A DNA stretch of 64,000 nt from Paraburkholderia megapolitana (GCF_007556815.1 NZ_CP041743.1:372001-436000); one strand, 5' to 3'; counted from the first letter of the stretch, positions 53,635-63,314 are shown. Program-made: numbers and translations. The notes: generated by a model from the letters alone, not told the origin.

Positions 53635-54384
53635 CTAAACCGCAATCCTCGAACCGCGCACGCGGATGCCTAGCCGCACGAGCGCAATCACGGCGTTCGA
53701 CAGCAACCGTAAATCGAGCGGCATGCTGCGACGGCGGATATCGAGCAACAACACGATGCGCACCTCGTCACTCGCATTGAGCACCTCATGCTCGAACGTG
53801 TCGTCCCACAACATGAACTCGCCTTCGTGCAACCGATGCGCGTGGCCGTCGACGGTCAGCGTGGCAGCGGGTCTGCCTTCAGAGTCGAGCGGCATCGACA
53901 GGACGAGATAGCCGCGCAGGATGCCGCGAAACGGTCCGCGATGCGGCGGGATGTGCTTGCCCGGCGCAAGAAACGAAAACGAGGCCGAGAGCACGTCGGG
54001 CGATTGAGCGACGAGCGCGGCGAGCGTCGGGCAGCGCGCGAGATTGCGCAGGAAGCGCACACCGTAGGCTTGCATGATGTACATGCGCCAATCGCGTCCG
54101 TCGCTAGCCGAGATATCGGCTTGCTCGCGCATGATTTCGTGGAAACGCGGGATGCTGGCGATACTCGCCGCGACCTGCAGCGCCTCAGTTCGAATGGCCT
54201 GCCAGTTCGTCTCGAAGGACACAGCATCGGGGAAATGTCGCGCGGCATCCAGCACGGCTGCGTCGTGCAAACGCCGGTCGTAGATGCGGCGCATGAGCCG
54301 CGCGCCGCTGTCGTAGAGCCGGCCCATGGCAGTGGTTGCGGCAATGGCAACGGTTCTGGCCTTCGAACGAACGCGGGTATGCAT
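53635..54384 (-). CDS. Aspartyl/asparaginyl beta-hydroxylase family protein
   Basis: A 249-residue non-haem Fe(II)/2OG enzyme of the aspartyl hydroxylase/LpxO group. The iron site appears as His in IPPHRGPFRGILRGYLVL and His in WDDTFEHEVLNAS, with EGEFMLWDD before it. The N-terminus has no clear membrane helix. LpxO hydroxylates lipid A fatty chains; whether this homologue does so is unknown. A GTG at 54399 is an alternative start. It lies 18 bp after the acetyltransferase gene. Confidence 0.85.
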   Translation of the reverse strand: MHTRVRSKARTVAIAATTAMGRLYDSGARLMRRIYDRRLHDAAVLDAARHFPDAVSFETNWQAIRTEALQVAASIASIPRFHEIMREQADISASDGRDWRMYIMQAYGVRFLRNLARCPTLAALVAQSPDVLSASFSFLAPGKHIPPHRGPFRGILRGYLVLSMPLDSEGRPAATLTVDGHAHRLHEGEFMLWDDTFEHEVLNASDEVRIVLLLDIRRRSMPLDLRLLSNAVIALVRLGIRVRGSRIAV

Positions 54385-54402
54385 TATCAATTCACGCACT
54401 AA

Positions 54403-54867
54403 TCAGATCGGTATCCGCAGGATGGGAATAAATCTTCCTGGAATGACAGTCGATTCTCTCTCGCCGATCTTTTCCGCTCCGAGCGACAGGTAGAACGGCA
54501 CGGCATTGGGATCGGCTTCGATCACAAAACTCTGGATACCTCTGGCGCTTGCTTCTTCACGGAGCGCAGACCACAGTGCGCGAGCGATCCCCTGCCCCAT
54601 ATGGTCGGGGTGAACGAACAGCCACCCCGAAGTAATCTGATCTGAATCCAGCGATGCCCTCGCCCAGAACCCGATAATTTTTCCCTCAAGCTCGGCAACA
54701 TAGGCGATCGCTCCTTCGATCGCCTCGGGCGTAATCGTGAGATCGGCCTGCCACAAGTCCAGCCAGTCTTTGGGGTAACCCCAGTGCGCTTTCGAAAGAA
54801 AGGCGAGCTTCGTGAGCTCGTCCGCGTCCGAGGGATGAGCCGCTCGAATAACAAACTGATGCTGCAT
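54403..54867 (-). CDS. GNAT family N-acetyltransferase
   Basis: A 154-residue enzyme. TSGWLFVHPDHMGQGIARALWSALREEA contains the acetyl-CoA loop, followed by FVIEADPNAVPFYLSLGAEKIGER. The ATG at 54867 is preceded by AAAGGG; a longer frame reaches 54990. It is upstream of the hydroxylase gene on the same strand. Acceptor unknown. Confidence 0.85.
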   Translation of the reverse strand: MQHQFVIRAAHPSDADELTKLAFLSKAHWGYPKDWLDLWQADLTITPEAIEGAIAYVAELEGKIIGFWARASLDSDQITSGWLFVHPDHMGQGIARALWSALREEASARGIQSFVIEADPNAVPFYLSLGAEKIGERESTVIPGRFIPILRIPI

Positions 54868-55117
54868 TTCGCGCCCTTTGATAGGCACGCGGTTCGTACC
54901 GTCCATATCCGTCATGACCGTCACCACTTCACGAGAATTTCGCACAAGTTTAAAGCCGTGAGCCCATCCGCCGACGGATTTTCGATCCATCTACCGTTTA
55001 AAGATCCTTACACGAAAAGACTTCGGTCCGTTTTCGACAAGCACCGACGCATGCGTTGATCCCTCCATCGAGCTTCGCCCGAATAACCACGCTTTCCATC
55101 TACGACAGGAGAAGGGT

Positions 55118-56218
55118 TTGAAAGTTAGCCGAAGGGATTTCCTCGCGCTTGCGATAGCCGGGCTGATGGCGCAAACCTCGTCAGTCTCCTTTGCAGATCA
55201 GTCGCCTGATGCGCTGGACTGGCCGGGAGTCGAATGGGACCCCATCGCGCCCGAACAAGCCGGATGGTCGACCGATGCGCTCGCGCAGGCTCACGCCTAC
55301 GCCCAGTCGGTCAATACGGCGGCGCTCGTCATCGTGCATCGCGGTCGCATGGTCGACGGCTTTGGCGACATCGTTCGCAAGCGCGGAATTCATTCGATAC
55401 GAAAGAGTCTGCTCAGTGCGCTGATCGGCATCGCCGTTGCTGAGAACAAGATCGATCTCGACGCAACGCTCGCGAGCCTGGGTATCGACGACTCCCCTCC
55501 CAGCCTCACCGACGCCGAAAAGCAGGCGACCGTCCGGCAGTTACTGCAGGCACGTTCCGGCGTCTATCATCCGGCTCTTTACGAAACGCTCAGCGAGAAG
55601 CAACGTAGGCCGGCGCGCGGCAGTCATGCTGCCGGCACGTTCTGGTATTACAACAACTGGGATTTCAATGTGCTCGGTACGATCTATGAGCGTGCGGTCG
55701 GCGAATCGATTTTCGAAAGCTTCCGGCAGCGCATTGCTGGGCCGATTGGGATGCAGGACTACCGTCCGCAGGATGGTCGTTATATCCGCGGCGCGGATTC
55801 CATGTTTCCGGCTTACCCGTTCCGTATGAGCGCGCGCGATCTGGCGCGTTTCGGCCTGCTTTACCTTCGCTCCGGCCGATGGAATACCGAAACCATTGTT
55901 CCCGCAAGCTGGGTTGCGGAGAGCACCCAGGCGTGGTCGGAAACCTACCTTCATTCGGGCTATGGTTACCTCTGGTGGACCGGGTTTCCCGATCGCGGCG
56001 CGGCCCTCATGGATCTTCCGATCGGTGGTTTCTGGGCCGACGGTCACAACGGTCAGTACGTCGTTGTCGATCCGTTGCACGATCTGGTCGTCGTTCACCA
56101 GACCGATGCGGATAAGGTCAGGGTCACCGAAGGGCAAATGGGTCGTTTGATGCGGTTGATCTATGCGGCGGCGCATGTCAGCGATCCCGCTACCGACCCG
56201 GTCGATCCGAAAGGGTAA
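55118..56218 (+). CDS. Serine hydrolase, class C beta-lactamase/esterase-like
   Basis: A 366-residue exported enzyme. A twin-arginine signal is present (SRRDFLALAIAGLMAQ). The catalytic S-x-x-K motif is SIRK (about residue 93) and the Y-x-N motif is YNN in TFWYYNNWDFNVLG. HNGQYVV offers the third motif region. It starts with TTG at 55118 behind AGGAGAAGGG. Substrate is unknown; such proteins are esterases or peptidases as often as beta-lactamases. Confidence 0.88.
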   Translation: MKVSRRDFLALAIAGLMAQTSSVSFADQSPDALDWPGVEWDPIAPEQAGWSTDALAQAHAYAQSVNTAALVIVHRGRMVDGFGDIVRKRGIHSIRKSLLSALIGIAVAENKIDLDATLASLGIDDSPPSLTDAEKQATVRQLLQARSGVYHPALYETLSEKQRRPARGSHAAGTFWYYNNWDFNVLGTIYERAVGESIFESFRQRIAGPIGMQDYRPQDGRYIRGADSMFPAYPFRMSARDLARFGLLYLRSGRWNTETIVPASWVAESTQAWSETYLHSGYGYLWWTGFPDRGAALMDLPIGGFWADGHNGQYVVVDPLHDLVVVHQTDADKVRVTEGQMGRLMRLIYAAAHVSDPATDPVDPKG

Positions 56219-56273
56219 CGACACACGCGCCGCAAAATGCCGCGCCTGCGGCACACGCGGCAATCCCGACTCG

Positions 56274-58241
56274 CTACGCAGCCACCGTGGTGATACTGGC
56301 CAGCGTTTGCCCCGCCGAAACGATCTCGCCAAGCCGGCAGTGCAGCGCGCTCAGCGTACCGGCCGCCGGCGCGTAGATGCGATTCTCCATCTTCATCGCT
56401 TCCACGATCGCGATCACATCGTCCTGTTCGACCCGACTGCCGATCTCGATCGGCAGCGCAACCACAGCACCGGGCATGCGCGTGACGACATCGCCGCCCT
56501 TCGACGTGTCGAGTTCGTCTGCAATGTCCTTGCGAGTCAGTAACTGGACCCGCGTACCCGCGACGCTCAATTCCAGCTCGTCGCCAAACCTCGCGGCAAC
56601 CCAAACCCACTCGCCAATACGGCCTTTCCACACGCCGCCGGAGCGCGCGCCACTGACCTCGAAACGCTGCTCCCCGATCGCAACTTCCGCGCTTTGAGAA
56701 TCGCGCCTGAGCAGGCAGACCTGCAACACCTGATTCTGAAACCGGTAACTGAGGCGACCCAGCGGTGCTTCAGGGTCGAGCGCGATCCGGTCCAGCGGGC
56801 CGATACTGCCTGCCCACGGCGAACGGACATCCTGCCCGGCGACGTCCGCACTATCCACGAAGGCCGCGCATGCGGCGGCCAGATCGAGCGTCGGCAGCGG
56901 CACAGTGCGCGCGATGAAATCGTCCACCAGATGCGTATCGACCTGTCCCGCCCGCACGCGTGGATCCTGCAACAGGCGTTGCGCAAAACCGAGGTTGCTC
57001 GTCAAGCCAAGCAAGGTTGTTTGTTCGATTGCGGCCGACAGCCGCCGCACGCTATCCGGACGATCCGTGCCATACGCAATCAACTTCGCAACCATCGGAT
57101 CGTAGAAGGACGGCACCTGCCCTCGCCCGTCAAACGCAGCGTCCACCCGGCAGCTATCCGGCCACTGCACGAGCAAAGCCTCGCCTGGCATCGGGCAAAA
57201 ATTCTGGTCAGGGTCTTCCGCATAGACCCGGCATTCGATCGCGTGGCCGGAAAATTCGATCGCATCCTGCTGCAATGGCAACGCCTCACCGGCCGCTACC
57301 CGCAATTGCCACTCGACCAGATCGAGACCGGTAATCGCTTCGGTCACCGGGTGTTCGACCTGCAGACGCGTATTGACCTCCAGAAAATAGAACTGGTCAT
57401 CTGGTGCAAGAATGAACTCGAACGTGCCCGCGTTGACATACCCGATCGCCTGCGCACCGCGCACGGCCGCGGCCAGCAATCTGGCGCGCACATCCGCCGG
57501 CAGGTTGGTGGCGGGAGCTTCTTCGATGATTTTCTGGTGACGTCTCTGCAACGAGCACTCGCGCTCGAACAGATGCACGACGTTGCCGTGGCTATCGCCG
57601 AATATCTGAACCTCCAGATGCCGCGGCGTAGCGATATAGCGCTCCACCAGCAAACGACCATCGCCGAAATTCGCCTTGCCGATGCGAATCGCCGCGTCGA
57701 TTGCAGCGTCCAGTTCGCTGTCCTGCGTGACCACCTGCATGCCTTTGCCGCCGCCGCCCGCCACCGGCTTGAGAATGACCGGGTAGCCGACTGCCTCGCA
57801 AGCCTCGCGGATCAGACCATGTGACTCGGTCGCCTCGCTCGAACCCGGAACCACCGGCACATCGGCATGAGCCAGCAGTTTCTTGGCCGTTGCCTTGTTA
57901 CCCATGCTGTCGATGGTGTGCGCATCCGGTCCGATAAAGACCAGGCCGGCTCGTGCGACCGCAGCCGCGAAATCCGCATTTTCGGAGAGGAAGCCGTAGC
58001 CGGGATGAATGGCTTCGCAGCCCGTGCGAAGCGCAGCGGCAATGAGCGCTTGCGCGTTCAGGTAGCTGCTGCTGGCGGGGGCGTCGCCGATCAATTGAGT
58101 GTCGACGGCGCCCGCCAGATGTGCCGCATTCCGGTCCGCAGTTGAATACACCGACACGTACTCGACGTCGAGGCGCCGACAGGTTCGGGCGATGCGGCGC
58201 GCTATTTCGCCGCGATTGGCAATCAGTATCCGTTTGAACAT
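56274..58241 (-). CDS. Biotin-dependent acyl-CoA carboxylase alpha subunit (biotin carboxylase + BCCP)
   Basis: A 655-residue fusion. The biotin carboxylase domain (1-445) has the ATP-grasp glycine loop KPVAGGGGKGMQ and EVNTRLQVEHPVTE. A middle beta domain follows, and the C-terminal biotin carrier has the biotinylated Lys in VEAMKMEN (about residue 621). The layout is that of methylcrotonyl- and geranyl-type carboxylases. It follows the carboxyltransferase gene by four bases. No isovaleryl-CoA dehydrogenase or hydratase gene is present, so leucine breakdown is not the obvious role. Confidence 0.92.
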   Translation of the reverse strand: MFKRILIANRGEIARRIARTCRRLDVEYVSVYSTADRNAAHLAGAVDTQLIGDAPASSSYLNAQALIAAALRTGCEAIHPGYGFLSENADFAAAVARAGLVFIGPDAHTIDSMGNKATAKKLLAHADVPVVPGSSEATESHGLIREACEAVGYPVILKPVAGGGGKGMQVVTQDSELDAAIDAAIRIGKANFGDGRLLVERYIATPRHLEVQIFGDSHGNVVHLFERECSLQRRHQKIIEEAPATNLPADVRARLLAAAVRGAQAIGYVNAGTFEFILAPDDQFYFLEVNTRLQVEHPVTEAITGLDLVEWQLRVAAGEALPLQQDAIEFSGHAIECRVYAEDPDQNFCPMPGEALLVQWPDSCRVDAAFDGRGQVPSFYDPMVAKLIAYGTDRPDSVRRLSAAIEQTTLLGLTSNLGFAQRLLQDPRVRAGQVDTHLVDDFIARTVPLPTLDLAAACAAFVDSADVAGQDVRSPWAGSIGPLDRIALDPEAPLGRLSYRFQNQVLQVCLLRRDSQSAEVAIGEQRFEVSGARSGGVWKGRIGEWVWVAARFGDELELSVAGTRVQLLTRKDIADELDTSKGGDVVTRMPGAVVALPIEIGSRVEQDDVIAIVEAMKMENRIYAPAAGTLSALHCRLGEIVSAGQTLASITTVAA

Positions 58242-58245
58242 GGGG

Positions 58246-59850
58246 TTACATCCTGAAGACGCCGAAGCGGGTTTCCTGGGGCGGCGCTGCCGCGGCGAGA
58301 GCGAGGCTCAAGGTCAGCCACTCGCGAGTCCGGGCGGGATCGATAATGGCGTCCACCCACATCCTCGCGGCGACATAGAGAGCTTGCCCCTGGCGCTCGT
58401 AGGACTCGCGGATCGGGCGCTTGAATGCCTCTTCCTCTTCGGGTGTAAACGTGGTGCCCTGTTTGGCCGCCTGTTCCGCGCGGATCAGGGCCAGCACGGT
58501 AGCGGCCTGTTCGCCGCCCACCACCGAGGTCTTGGCGTTAGGCCACATCGCCATGAACTGAGGACCGATCGCGCGGCCGCACATGGCGAGATTGCCCGCC
58601 CCGTAACTGCCGCCAATCAGGATGCTGAACTTCGGCACCCGCGCGCACGATGCCGCGTTCACCATCTTCGCGCCATGCTTGGCGATGCCACCCGACTCGT
58701 ACTCCGCACCGACCATGAAGCCGTTGATGTTGTGCAGAAACAGCAGCGGAATCTGTCGCTGCGAACAAAGCTCGATGAAGTTGGTCGCCTTCTGCGCACT
58801 TTCCGAGAACAGCACTCCGTCGTTGATCAGCACACCCACCGGATAACCGCCTATATGACCCGTACCGCAGACGATCGTGGTACCGAAGCGCGCACGGTAT
58901 TCCGCGAACTCGCTGTCATCGAGCAGGCGCGACAGAATTTCGCGAGCCGGAATGTGTTCGCGCGGATTGGCACTGATGATGCCGGGCAATTCTTCAGGAT
59001 CGTGTCGTGGCGGCAGCGGTGCTTGCGGCGGTGGCGTTAGTTTGCCGCGCCCCCGGCGCGAGACGATTTCGCGCATCAGCACAATGGCGTGTTCGTCGCT
59101 GTTGGCGTAATGATCGGCGACACCGCTATCGCGCGTATGCACGTCGGCACCGCCCAGCGTCTCCGCATCGACGATCACGCCGGTTGCGGCCCGGACCAGT
59201 TGCGGGCCGCCGAGGAAAATCGAACCGTTGCCACGTACGATGATCGTCTCGTCGCTCATCGCTGGAATGTAGGCGCCGCCCGCGGTGCACGAACCCATCA
59301 CAGCGGAAATTTGCGGCAAGCCCAACGCGGACATTTCGGCGATATTGCGAAAGATCTTGCCGAAGTGGTGCTCGTCCGGAAAGATCTCTTCCTGCAGCGG
59401 CAGATAGACGCCGCCCGAATCGACCAGGTACAGGCACGGCAAGCCCTGTTCTCGCGCAATCTGCTGGGTGCGCAAGTGCTTGCGCAAGGTCAGCGGGTAG
59501 TACGTGCCGCCCTTCACCGACGCGTCGTTGGCAAAAATCGCGACCGCATGCCCTTCTACTACGCCGATACCCGTGACAATGCCCGCGCATGGCACCGCGT
59601 GGTCGTAGACGTCGTGGGCCGCGGTCTGGCCGATCTCCATGAACGGCGTACCCGGGTCGAGCAACAGCGAGATGCGTTGCCGCGGTGCCAGCTTGCCTTT
59701 GGCTCGCTGACGCGTCTGCGCTTCCTTGCCGCCACCCAGCACAGCCGCCTCGCGCACAGCATCGATCTGCGCGCGCAATTCCCCGAAAGCCGCCATATTC
59801 CTGATAAACGCCTCTCCCGTCGACGGGATACGCGATTCGATACGTGACAT
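58246..59850 (-). CDS. Acyl-CoA carboxylase beta (carboxyltransferase) subunit, MCC-like
   Basis: A 534-residue carboxyltransferase. MGSCTAGGAYIPAMSDETIIV, FLHNINGFMVGAEYESGGIAKHGAKMV and GGSYGAGNLAMCGRAIGPQFMAMWPNAKTSVVGGEQAA follow the methylcrotonyl-CoA carboxylase pattern rather than acetyl/propionyl-CoA. With the alpha subunit it should gamma-carboxylate a branched unsaturated acyl-CoA. It lies downstream of the MFS gene and immediately upstream of the alpha subunit gene. Exact substrate unknown. Confidence 0.92.
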   Translation of the reverse strand: MSRIESRIPSTGEAFIRNMAAFGELRAQIDAVREAAVLGGGKEAQTRQRAKGKLAPRQRISLLLDPGTPFMEIGQTAAHDVYDHAVPCAGIVTGIGVVEGHAVAIFANDASVKGGTYYPLTLRKHLRTQQIAREQGLPCLYLVDSGGVYLPLQEEIFPDEHHFGKIFRNIAEMSALGLPQISAVMGSCTAGGAYIPAMSDETIIVRGNGSIFLGGPQLVRAATGVIVDAETLGGADVHTRDSGVADHYANSDEHAIVLMREIVSRRGRGKLTPPPQAPLPPRHDPEELPGIISANPREHIPAREILSRLLDDSEFAEYRARFGTTIVCGTGHIGGYPVGVLINDGVLFSESAQKATNFIELCSQRQIPLLFLHNINGFMVGAEYESGGIAKHGAKMVNAASCARVPKFSILIGGSYGAGNLAMCGRAIGPQFMAMWPNAKTSVVGGEQAATVLALIRAEQAAKQGTTFTPEEEEAFKRPIRESYERQGQALYVAARMWVDAIIDPARTREWLTLSLALAAAAPPQETRFGVFRM

Positions 59851-59907
59851 GACTGGTATTCCTTTTTTTAAACTGGAGCAACCGAAAATCGGACCGGCTC
59901 CGACGCA

Positions 59908-61128
59908 TCACACGTGCCGGGTTCGTACTTTCAATTTCACCTGAAGCAAGGTCAGCGCACCGAGTGCGAACACAGCGTAGGTCCACGTACCGTCGTGATG
60001 CAGTAACACCGACGCGGTCGCGGCTATGCCCGCTAGTCCTTGCTGCAGGAAGCCGCATAAGGCCATCGCGTGGGCACCGTAGTCGTGGGCATCGCTGACG
60101 GCGGTCGCCATGCTGTTGGGAAACAGCACCGCCTGGCCAAAAATCGTCAGGCAATACAGCCCGATGAAAATCCACAGCCCGGCGAAATGATTCAGCACAC
60201 CAGCTAGCGAGGACACCAGCATCAGCGTGGTCGCGCAGGCAATCAGCGCCGCGCCGGCATGCATCAGTCGTACGCCGCCGAGCCGCTTCACCAGGCGATT
60301 AACCAGCATCGCGCCGCTGAAATACGCAACGCCGATCAGCAAGCCGATGCTGCCGAAGCCCGTCACGGCCACGCCGAAATGCTCCTGAAACACAAAAGGA
60401 CTCACTTCCTGCAACGTCACGGTCGTGGCGAATCCCAACCCGCCCGCGCAGGCGGGCCACAGAAAACCGGGACGCTGCAGTACGCTCCAGTACGTACCGG
60501 CCATACCCGAGGTCACTGCTGTGCGGCGCCCCGTCTTCAAAGGCAACGAATACGACATGCCGATCGCCAGCGCGGCGGTCAGCGCCATCAGCACGAAACC
60601 CGCTTGCCAGTGACTGTACTGACCGATCAGACCGCCGATAAACTGCCCCCCACCCAGTGCCGTGATGAAGGCGATAGACAGCACGGAAAGTCGTCGCGCC
60701 AGTTCGTCGCCACGCCAGTTATCCCGCACGATAATTCTGGCGATGATCGCCGCGCCGCCACCCGCGATGCCCTGTATGGCGCGCAACACCAGCAGCTCCA
60801 GCGCCGAGGTACAACCTGCGAGCAGCAGACTCACGCTCACGAACAGCAGCAGCGAAATCAGCAAAGGGCCGCGTCTGCCCCAGCGCTCCGCGGCGGCACC
60901 CCAGAACAGTACCGGCAGCGCCGCGCCGATCACATAGGCGGAGATCGACAGCTCGACCGTTCCCTGAGTCATCTTCAGATCGCGCATGACGATGGGTAGC
61001 GACGGCAGATAAACCGTCGTCGCCATCTGCGCCATGAATACGATCAGACACGCCAGCGCCATCGCGCGAAAAGCCGATGCAGCGTTTTCCAGTGGCGTAT
61101 CGGCAGCGAGAGCGGGCTTGTCACTCAT
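59908..61128 (-). CDS. MFS transporter of the Bcr/CflA drug-efflux type
   Basis: A 406-residue exporter with 12 hydrophobic segments. ALACLIVFMAQMATTVYLPSLPIVMRDL and FWGAAAERWGRRGPLLISLLLF are Bcr/CflA-like. The start at 61128 overlaps the oxoamine synthase stop by 8 bp, showing co-translation. It may export the pathway product. A longer start at 61161 is less likely. Confidence 0.9.
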   Translation of the reverse strand: MSDKPALAADTPLENAASAFRAMALACLIVFMAQMATTVYLPSLPIVMRDLKMTQGTVELSISAYVIGAALPVLFWGAAAERWGRRGPLLISLLLFVSVSLLLAGCTSALELLVLRAIQGIAGGGAAIIARIIVRDNWRGDELARRLSVLSIAFITALGGGQFIGGLIGQYSHWQAGFVLMALTAALAIGMSYSLPLKTGRRTAVTSGMAGTYWSVLQRPGFLWPACAGGLGFATTVTLQEVSPFVFQEHFGVAVTGFGSIGLLIGVAYFSGAMLVNRLVKRLGGVRLMHAGAALIACATTLMLVSSLAGVLNHFAGLWIFIGLYCLTIFGQAVLFPNSMATAVSDAHDYGAHAMALCGFLQQGLAGIAATASVLLHHDGTWTYAVFALGALTLLQVKLKVRTRHV

Positions 61129-62332
61129 GGTCGGCCTTGAGCTGGTTGAGGCTCGCGGCAAAGCGCCGGATGTCTTCGTGCTGCATGTTTGCCCGGATCA
61201 TGATTCTCAAGCCGGCACGCCCTTTCGCGATCACCGGGAAGAAGATCGGCGAAGTGTAGAAACCTTGCTCCAGCAGGCTCTTGGCAAAGACAATCGTGTT
61301 GTCCTCGGAGCCGATGGAAATGAAGCGGATCGGCAATCCGTCGCCGCGGCTTTCCGAATCGATCAGCTCGTCGAAATAGCGGACGTTGTCCTGCAAGCGG
61401 TTTTGCAGGCGCGGCAATGCATCGGACCGGTGGATGGCGGCGGACGCGATGATCGCGCCCAGGCCGGCCGTATTGATTCGCTGCGACCAGGTAATCGGGC
61501 CGCCGAAACGCGTAGCCAGATTGTGGCGGTGGAGATTGTGACGCGGCCCAAGGAAGATGGCCCCACCCGATGCGCCGAAGCCCTTGTTCAACGAAGTGAC
61601 GATCAGGGTCCGGTCATTGATCGCCCCCATCTCTTCGAGCACCAGCCCACGCCCGTGGCGCCCCAAGGTCGAAAAGCCATGTGCCTCGTCGAAGAACAGG
61701 AACAGGCCGTACTTGTCCTGCAGTTGCAGCAGTTCCTTGACCGGCGCCTGGCCACCCGTGCTATAGACGCCATCCGCAACATAAGCGACCCTCGGCCGAC
61801 TCTTGCACAAGTCCTCCAGCGCATCGAGGTCGTTGTGCCGGATGGTGGCGACTTCCGCTTCGTCGGCGCAAATCGGCTTCATCATGTTCAGGCAGAAATG
61901 CGCGTTCTTGTCGAAGACCATGAGCGGCGCGACATCGTCGGTCAACGCACCCGAGGCGAGCAAGGGCAAGCTCGCCGCTGCAGCCGCGGCGCACGAGGGC
62001 GTGGTCAGAACATCGGCCTCGACGAGCTCCGCCAGCGCCTGCTCCGCGCGTTGCAGAATATCGAATTGAACCCGGATTCTGGAAATGGACGTATTGAGAG
62101 AACCTGTTTCCAGTACGGCGTCGGCGGCTGCCCGCAAAATATCAGGATGAGAATCGAGGCCGAGGTACGAATAGGACGACATGTTAAGAAACGATTTACC
62201 CGTGGCAAGCGCTTCATGTACGCCGTCGTTTAGATTGCGGGAAACGATATTGGCCAGTCCAGCCTGGGTGGTAACGTCCCAGAAGCTATTGCTGATCTGG
62301 ATGGCCTTTTTTGTATTAGTGAATAAATGCAT
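61121..62332 (-). CDS. Alpha-oxoamine synthase family PLP enzyme (KBL/AONS/ALAS/CqsA-like)
   Basis: A 403-residue fold-type I aminotransferase-like enzyme. SYSYLGLDSHPDILRAAADAV is the family N-terminus, LFLFFDEAHGFSTLGRHGRG carries the cofactor Asp and His, and the PLP Lys lies in TSLNKGFGASGG. It should condense an amino acid with an acyl-CoA, releasing CO2. Biotin, heme or threonine-cycle roles are unlikely, since no partner genes are present. It is first in the carboxylase cluster. The N-terminal 30 residues are atypical. Confidence 0.9.
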   Translation of the reverse strand: MHLFTNTKKAIQISNSFWDVTTQAGLANIVSRNLNDGVHEALATGKSFLNMSSYSYLGLDSHPDILRAAADAVLETGSLNTSISRIRVQFDILQRAEQALAELVEADVLTTPSCAAAAAASLPLLASGALTDDVAPLMVFDKNAHFCLNMMKPICADEAEVATIRHNDLDALEDLCKSRPRVAYVADGVYSTGGQAPVKELLQLQDKYGLFLFFDEAHGFSTLGRHGRGLVLEEMGAINDRTLIVTSLNKGFGASGGAIFLGPRHNLHRHNLATRFGGPITWSQRINTAGLGAIIASAAIHRSDALPRLQNRLQDNVRYFDELIDSESRGDGLPIRFISIGSEDNTIVFAKSLLEQGFYTSPIFFPVIAKGRAGLRIMIRANMQHEDIRRFAASLNQLKADHE

Positions 62333-62644
62333 GGAATTTCCAGAGATGACCAGCCGGCGCCGATCCGTATCGGAAGATACAGATCACGCTATGCGATATG
62401 GCTATTTATCGAATCCGTTGGCCGCAGGTTAAAAATCAGAATGAACCGGAACTGCAAGACTGACGTTCAATGCGGCAAGCCTAGCTTTTCCTCCCGGAGA
62501 AACTAAGCAACTTTTCGGCATAACGATATTTATATTTACAAGCTATTGGACACCCATGCGGTTTTCACCAGAAACTCGCGCGCTTACGCTTTATCGAAGG
62601 TTTATTCTATTGACAGATTTTCTCGCGTCGCCTCTTAAATGCAT
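62333..62644. other. Intergenic region upstream of the oxoamine synthase cluster
   Basis: About 310 bp, relatively AT-rich, with no credible gene. CCGAT-CCGT-ATCGG (62360-62373) is a small perfect dyad 28 bp before the synthase start and may be an operator. A TTGACA on the plus strand near 62610 has no gene to serve and is not called as a promoter. Confidence 0.4.
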
Positions 62645-63220
62645 CTATGCAGGCAGGAGGCCCGCCGCGCGATAGCCGTCAATTAACGCGTCGTAAAGCG
62701 AGATATCCGAGCGACTCCTCGCCATAAGCTGAGCGCCTGCTATAGCAGCGAAAATCGCACCGGCCCGTCGTTCAGCCTCTTTAGAATCGACTACGGCGGT
62801 AGCGGATAAAACCTTGCTCAACCACGCAATATTCACATCGGCAAACGTTCGCACCTCTTTCACCACGACTTCGGGCAAGTCATCGTGTTCGGCCGCCATG
62901 AAGCTGCAGAGGCACATTCGGTTATCGCGCTCGAGCGCCTTGCGAAACGTATCGGGATACTGGCGCAGACATTGGAGCGGATCTGCGGATTCGGCCAGCA
63001 ATGCATCGAGCGCAGCCGCTGAGTCCTCCCAATAACGCTTCGCTACAGCCGCGCCGAGATCGGCCTTACTCGGAAAGTGGTGGTAGATGCTGGCGGCCTT
63101 AATGCCCACATCGTCCGCAAGGTCGCGAAAATTTAATCCGTTGTAGCCGTGCGCCTGCGCAATCGCCTTCGCGGCCGCCAGGATGCTCTCGCTGGTGCTT
63201 GAGTTCGATTCGTTTCTCAT
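62645..63220 (-). CDS. TetR family transcriptional regulator
   Basis: A 191-residue repressor. The helix-turn-helix is ILAAAKAIAQAHGYNGLNFRDLADDVGIKAASIYHHFPSKADLGAAV, followed by a C-terminal domain of the type found in TetR_C_11-like regulators. It is divergent from the glutathione S-transferase gene, with an 18-bp dyad at the shared promoter. It could also affect the synthase cluster downstream on its own strand. Confidence 0.9.
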   Translation of the reverse strand: MRNESNSSTSESILAAAKAIAQAHGYNGLNFRDLADDVGIKAASIYHHFPSKADLGAAVAKRYWEDSAAALDALLAESADPLQCLRQYPDTFRKALERDNRMCLCSFMAAEHDDLPEVVVKEVRTFADVNIAWLSKVLSATAVVDSKEAERRAGAIFAAIAGAQLMARSRSDISLYDALIDGYRAAGLLPA

Positions 63221-63250
63221 TGCTGCCGACCTCGAAAGCCAAAATGGACG

Positions 63251-63302
63251 TTGACGAGGATCATTCTAGCTCCTATATTTCAGCCTACCAAGTGTTAGGT
63301 AG
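63251..63302 (+). promoter_or_regulatory. Glutathione S-transferase promoter and TetR operator
   Basis: TTGACG (63251-63256) and TATATT (63274-63279) are 17 bp apart, a strong sigma-70 promoter. CTACCAA-GTGT-TAGGTAG (63285-63302), a dyad with one mismatch, covers the expected transcription start. This is a typical place for a TetR-type repressor from the divergent gene. Confidence 0.7.
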
Positions 63303-63314
63303 ACAAGGATAGCT

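Noticed and set aside
62610..62640. TTGACA-based plus-strand promoter at the end of the TetR gene
   Set aside because: No plus-strand gene follows for more than 600 bp and the -10 is poor.
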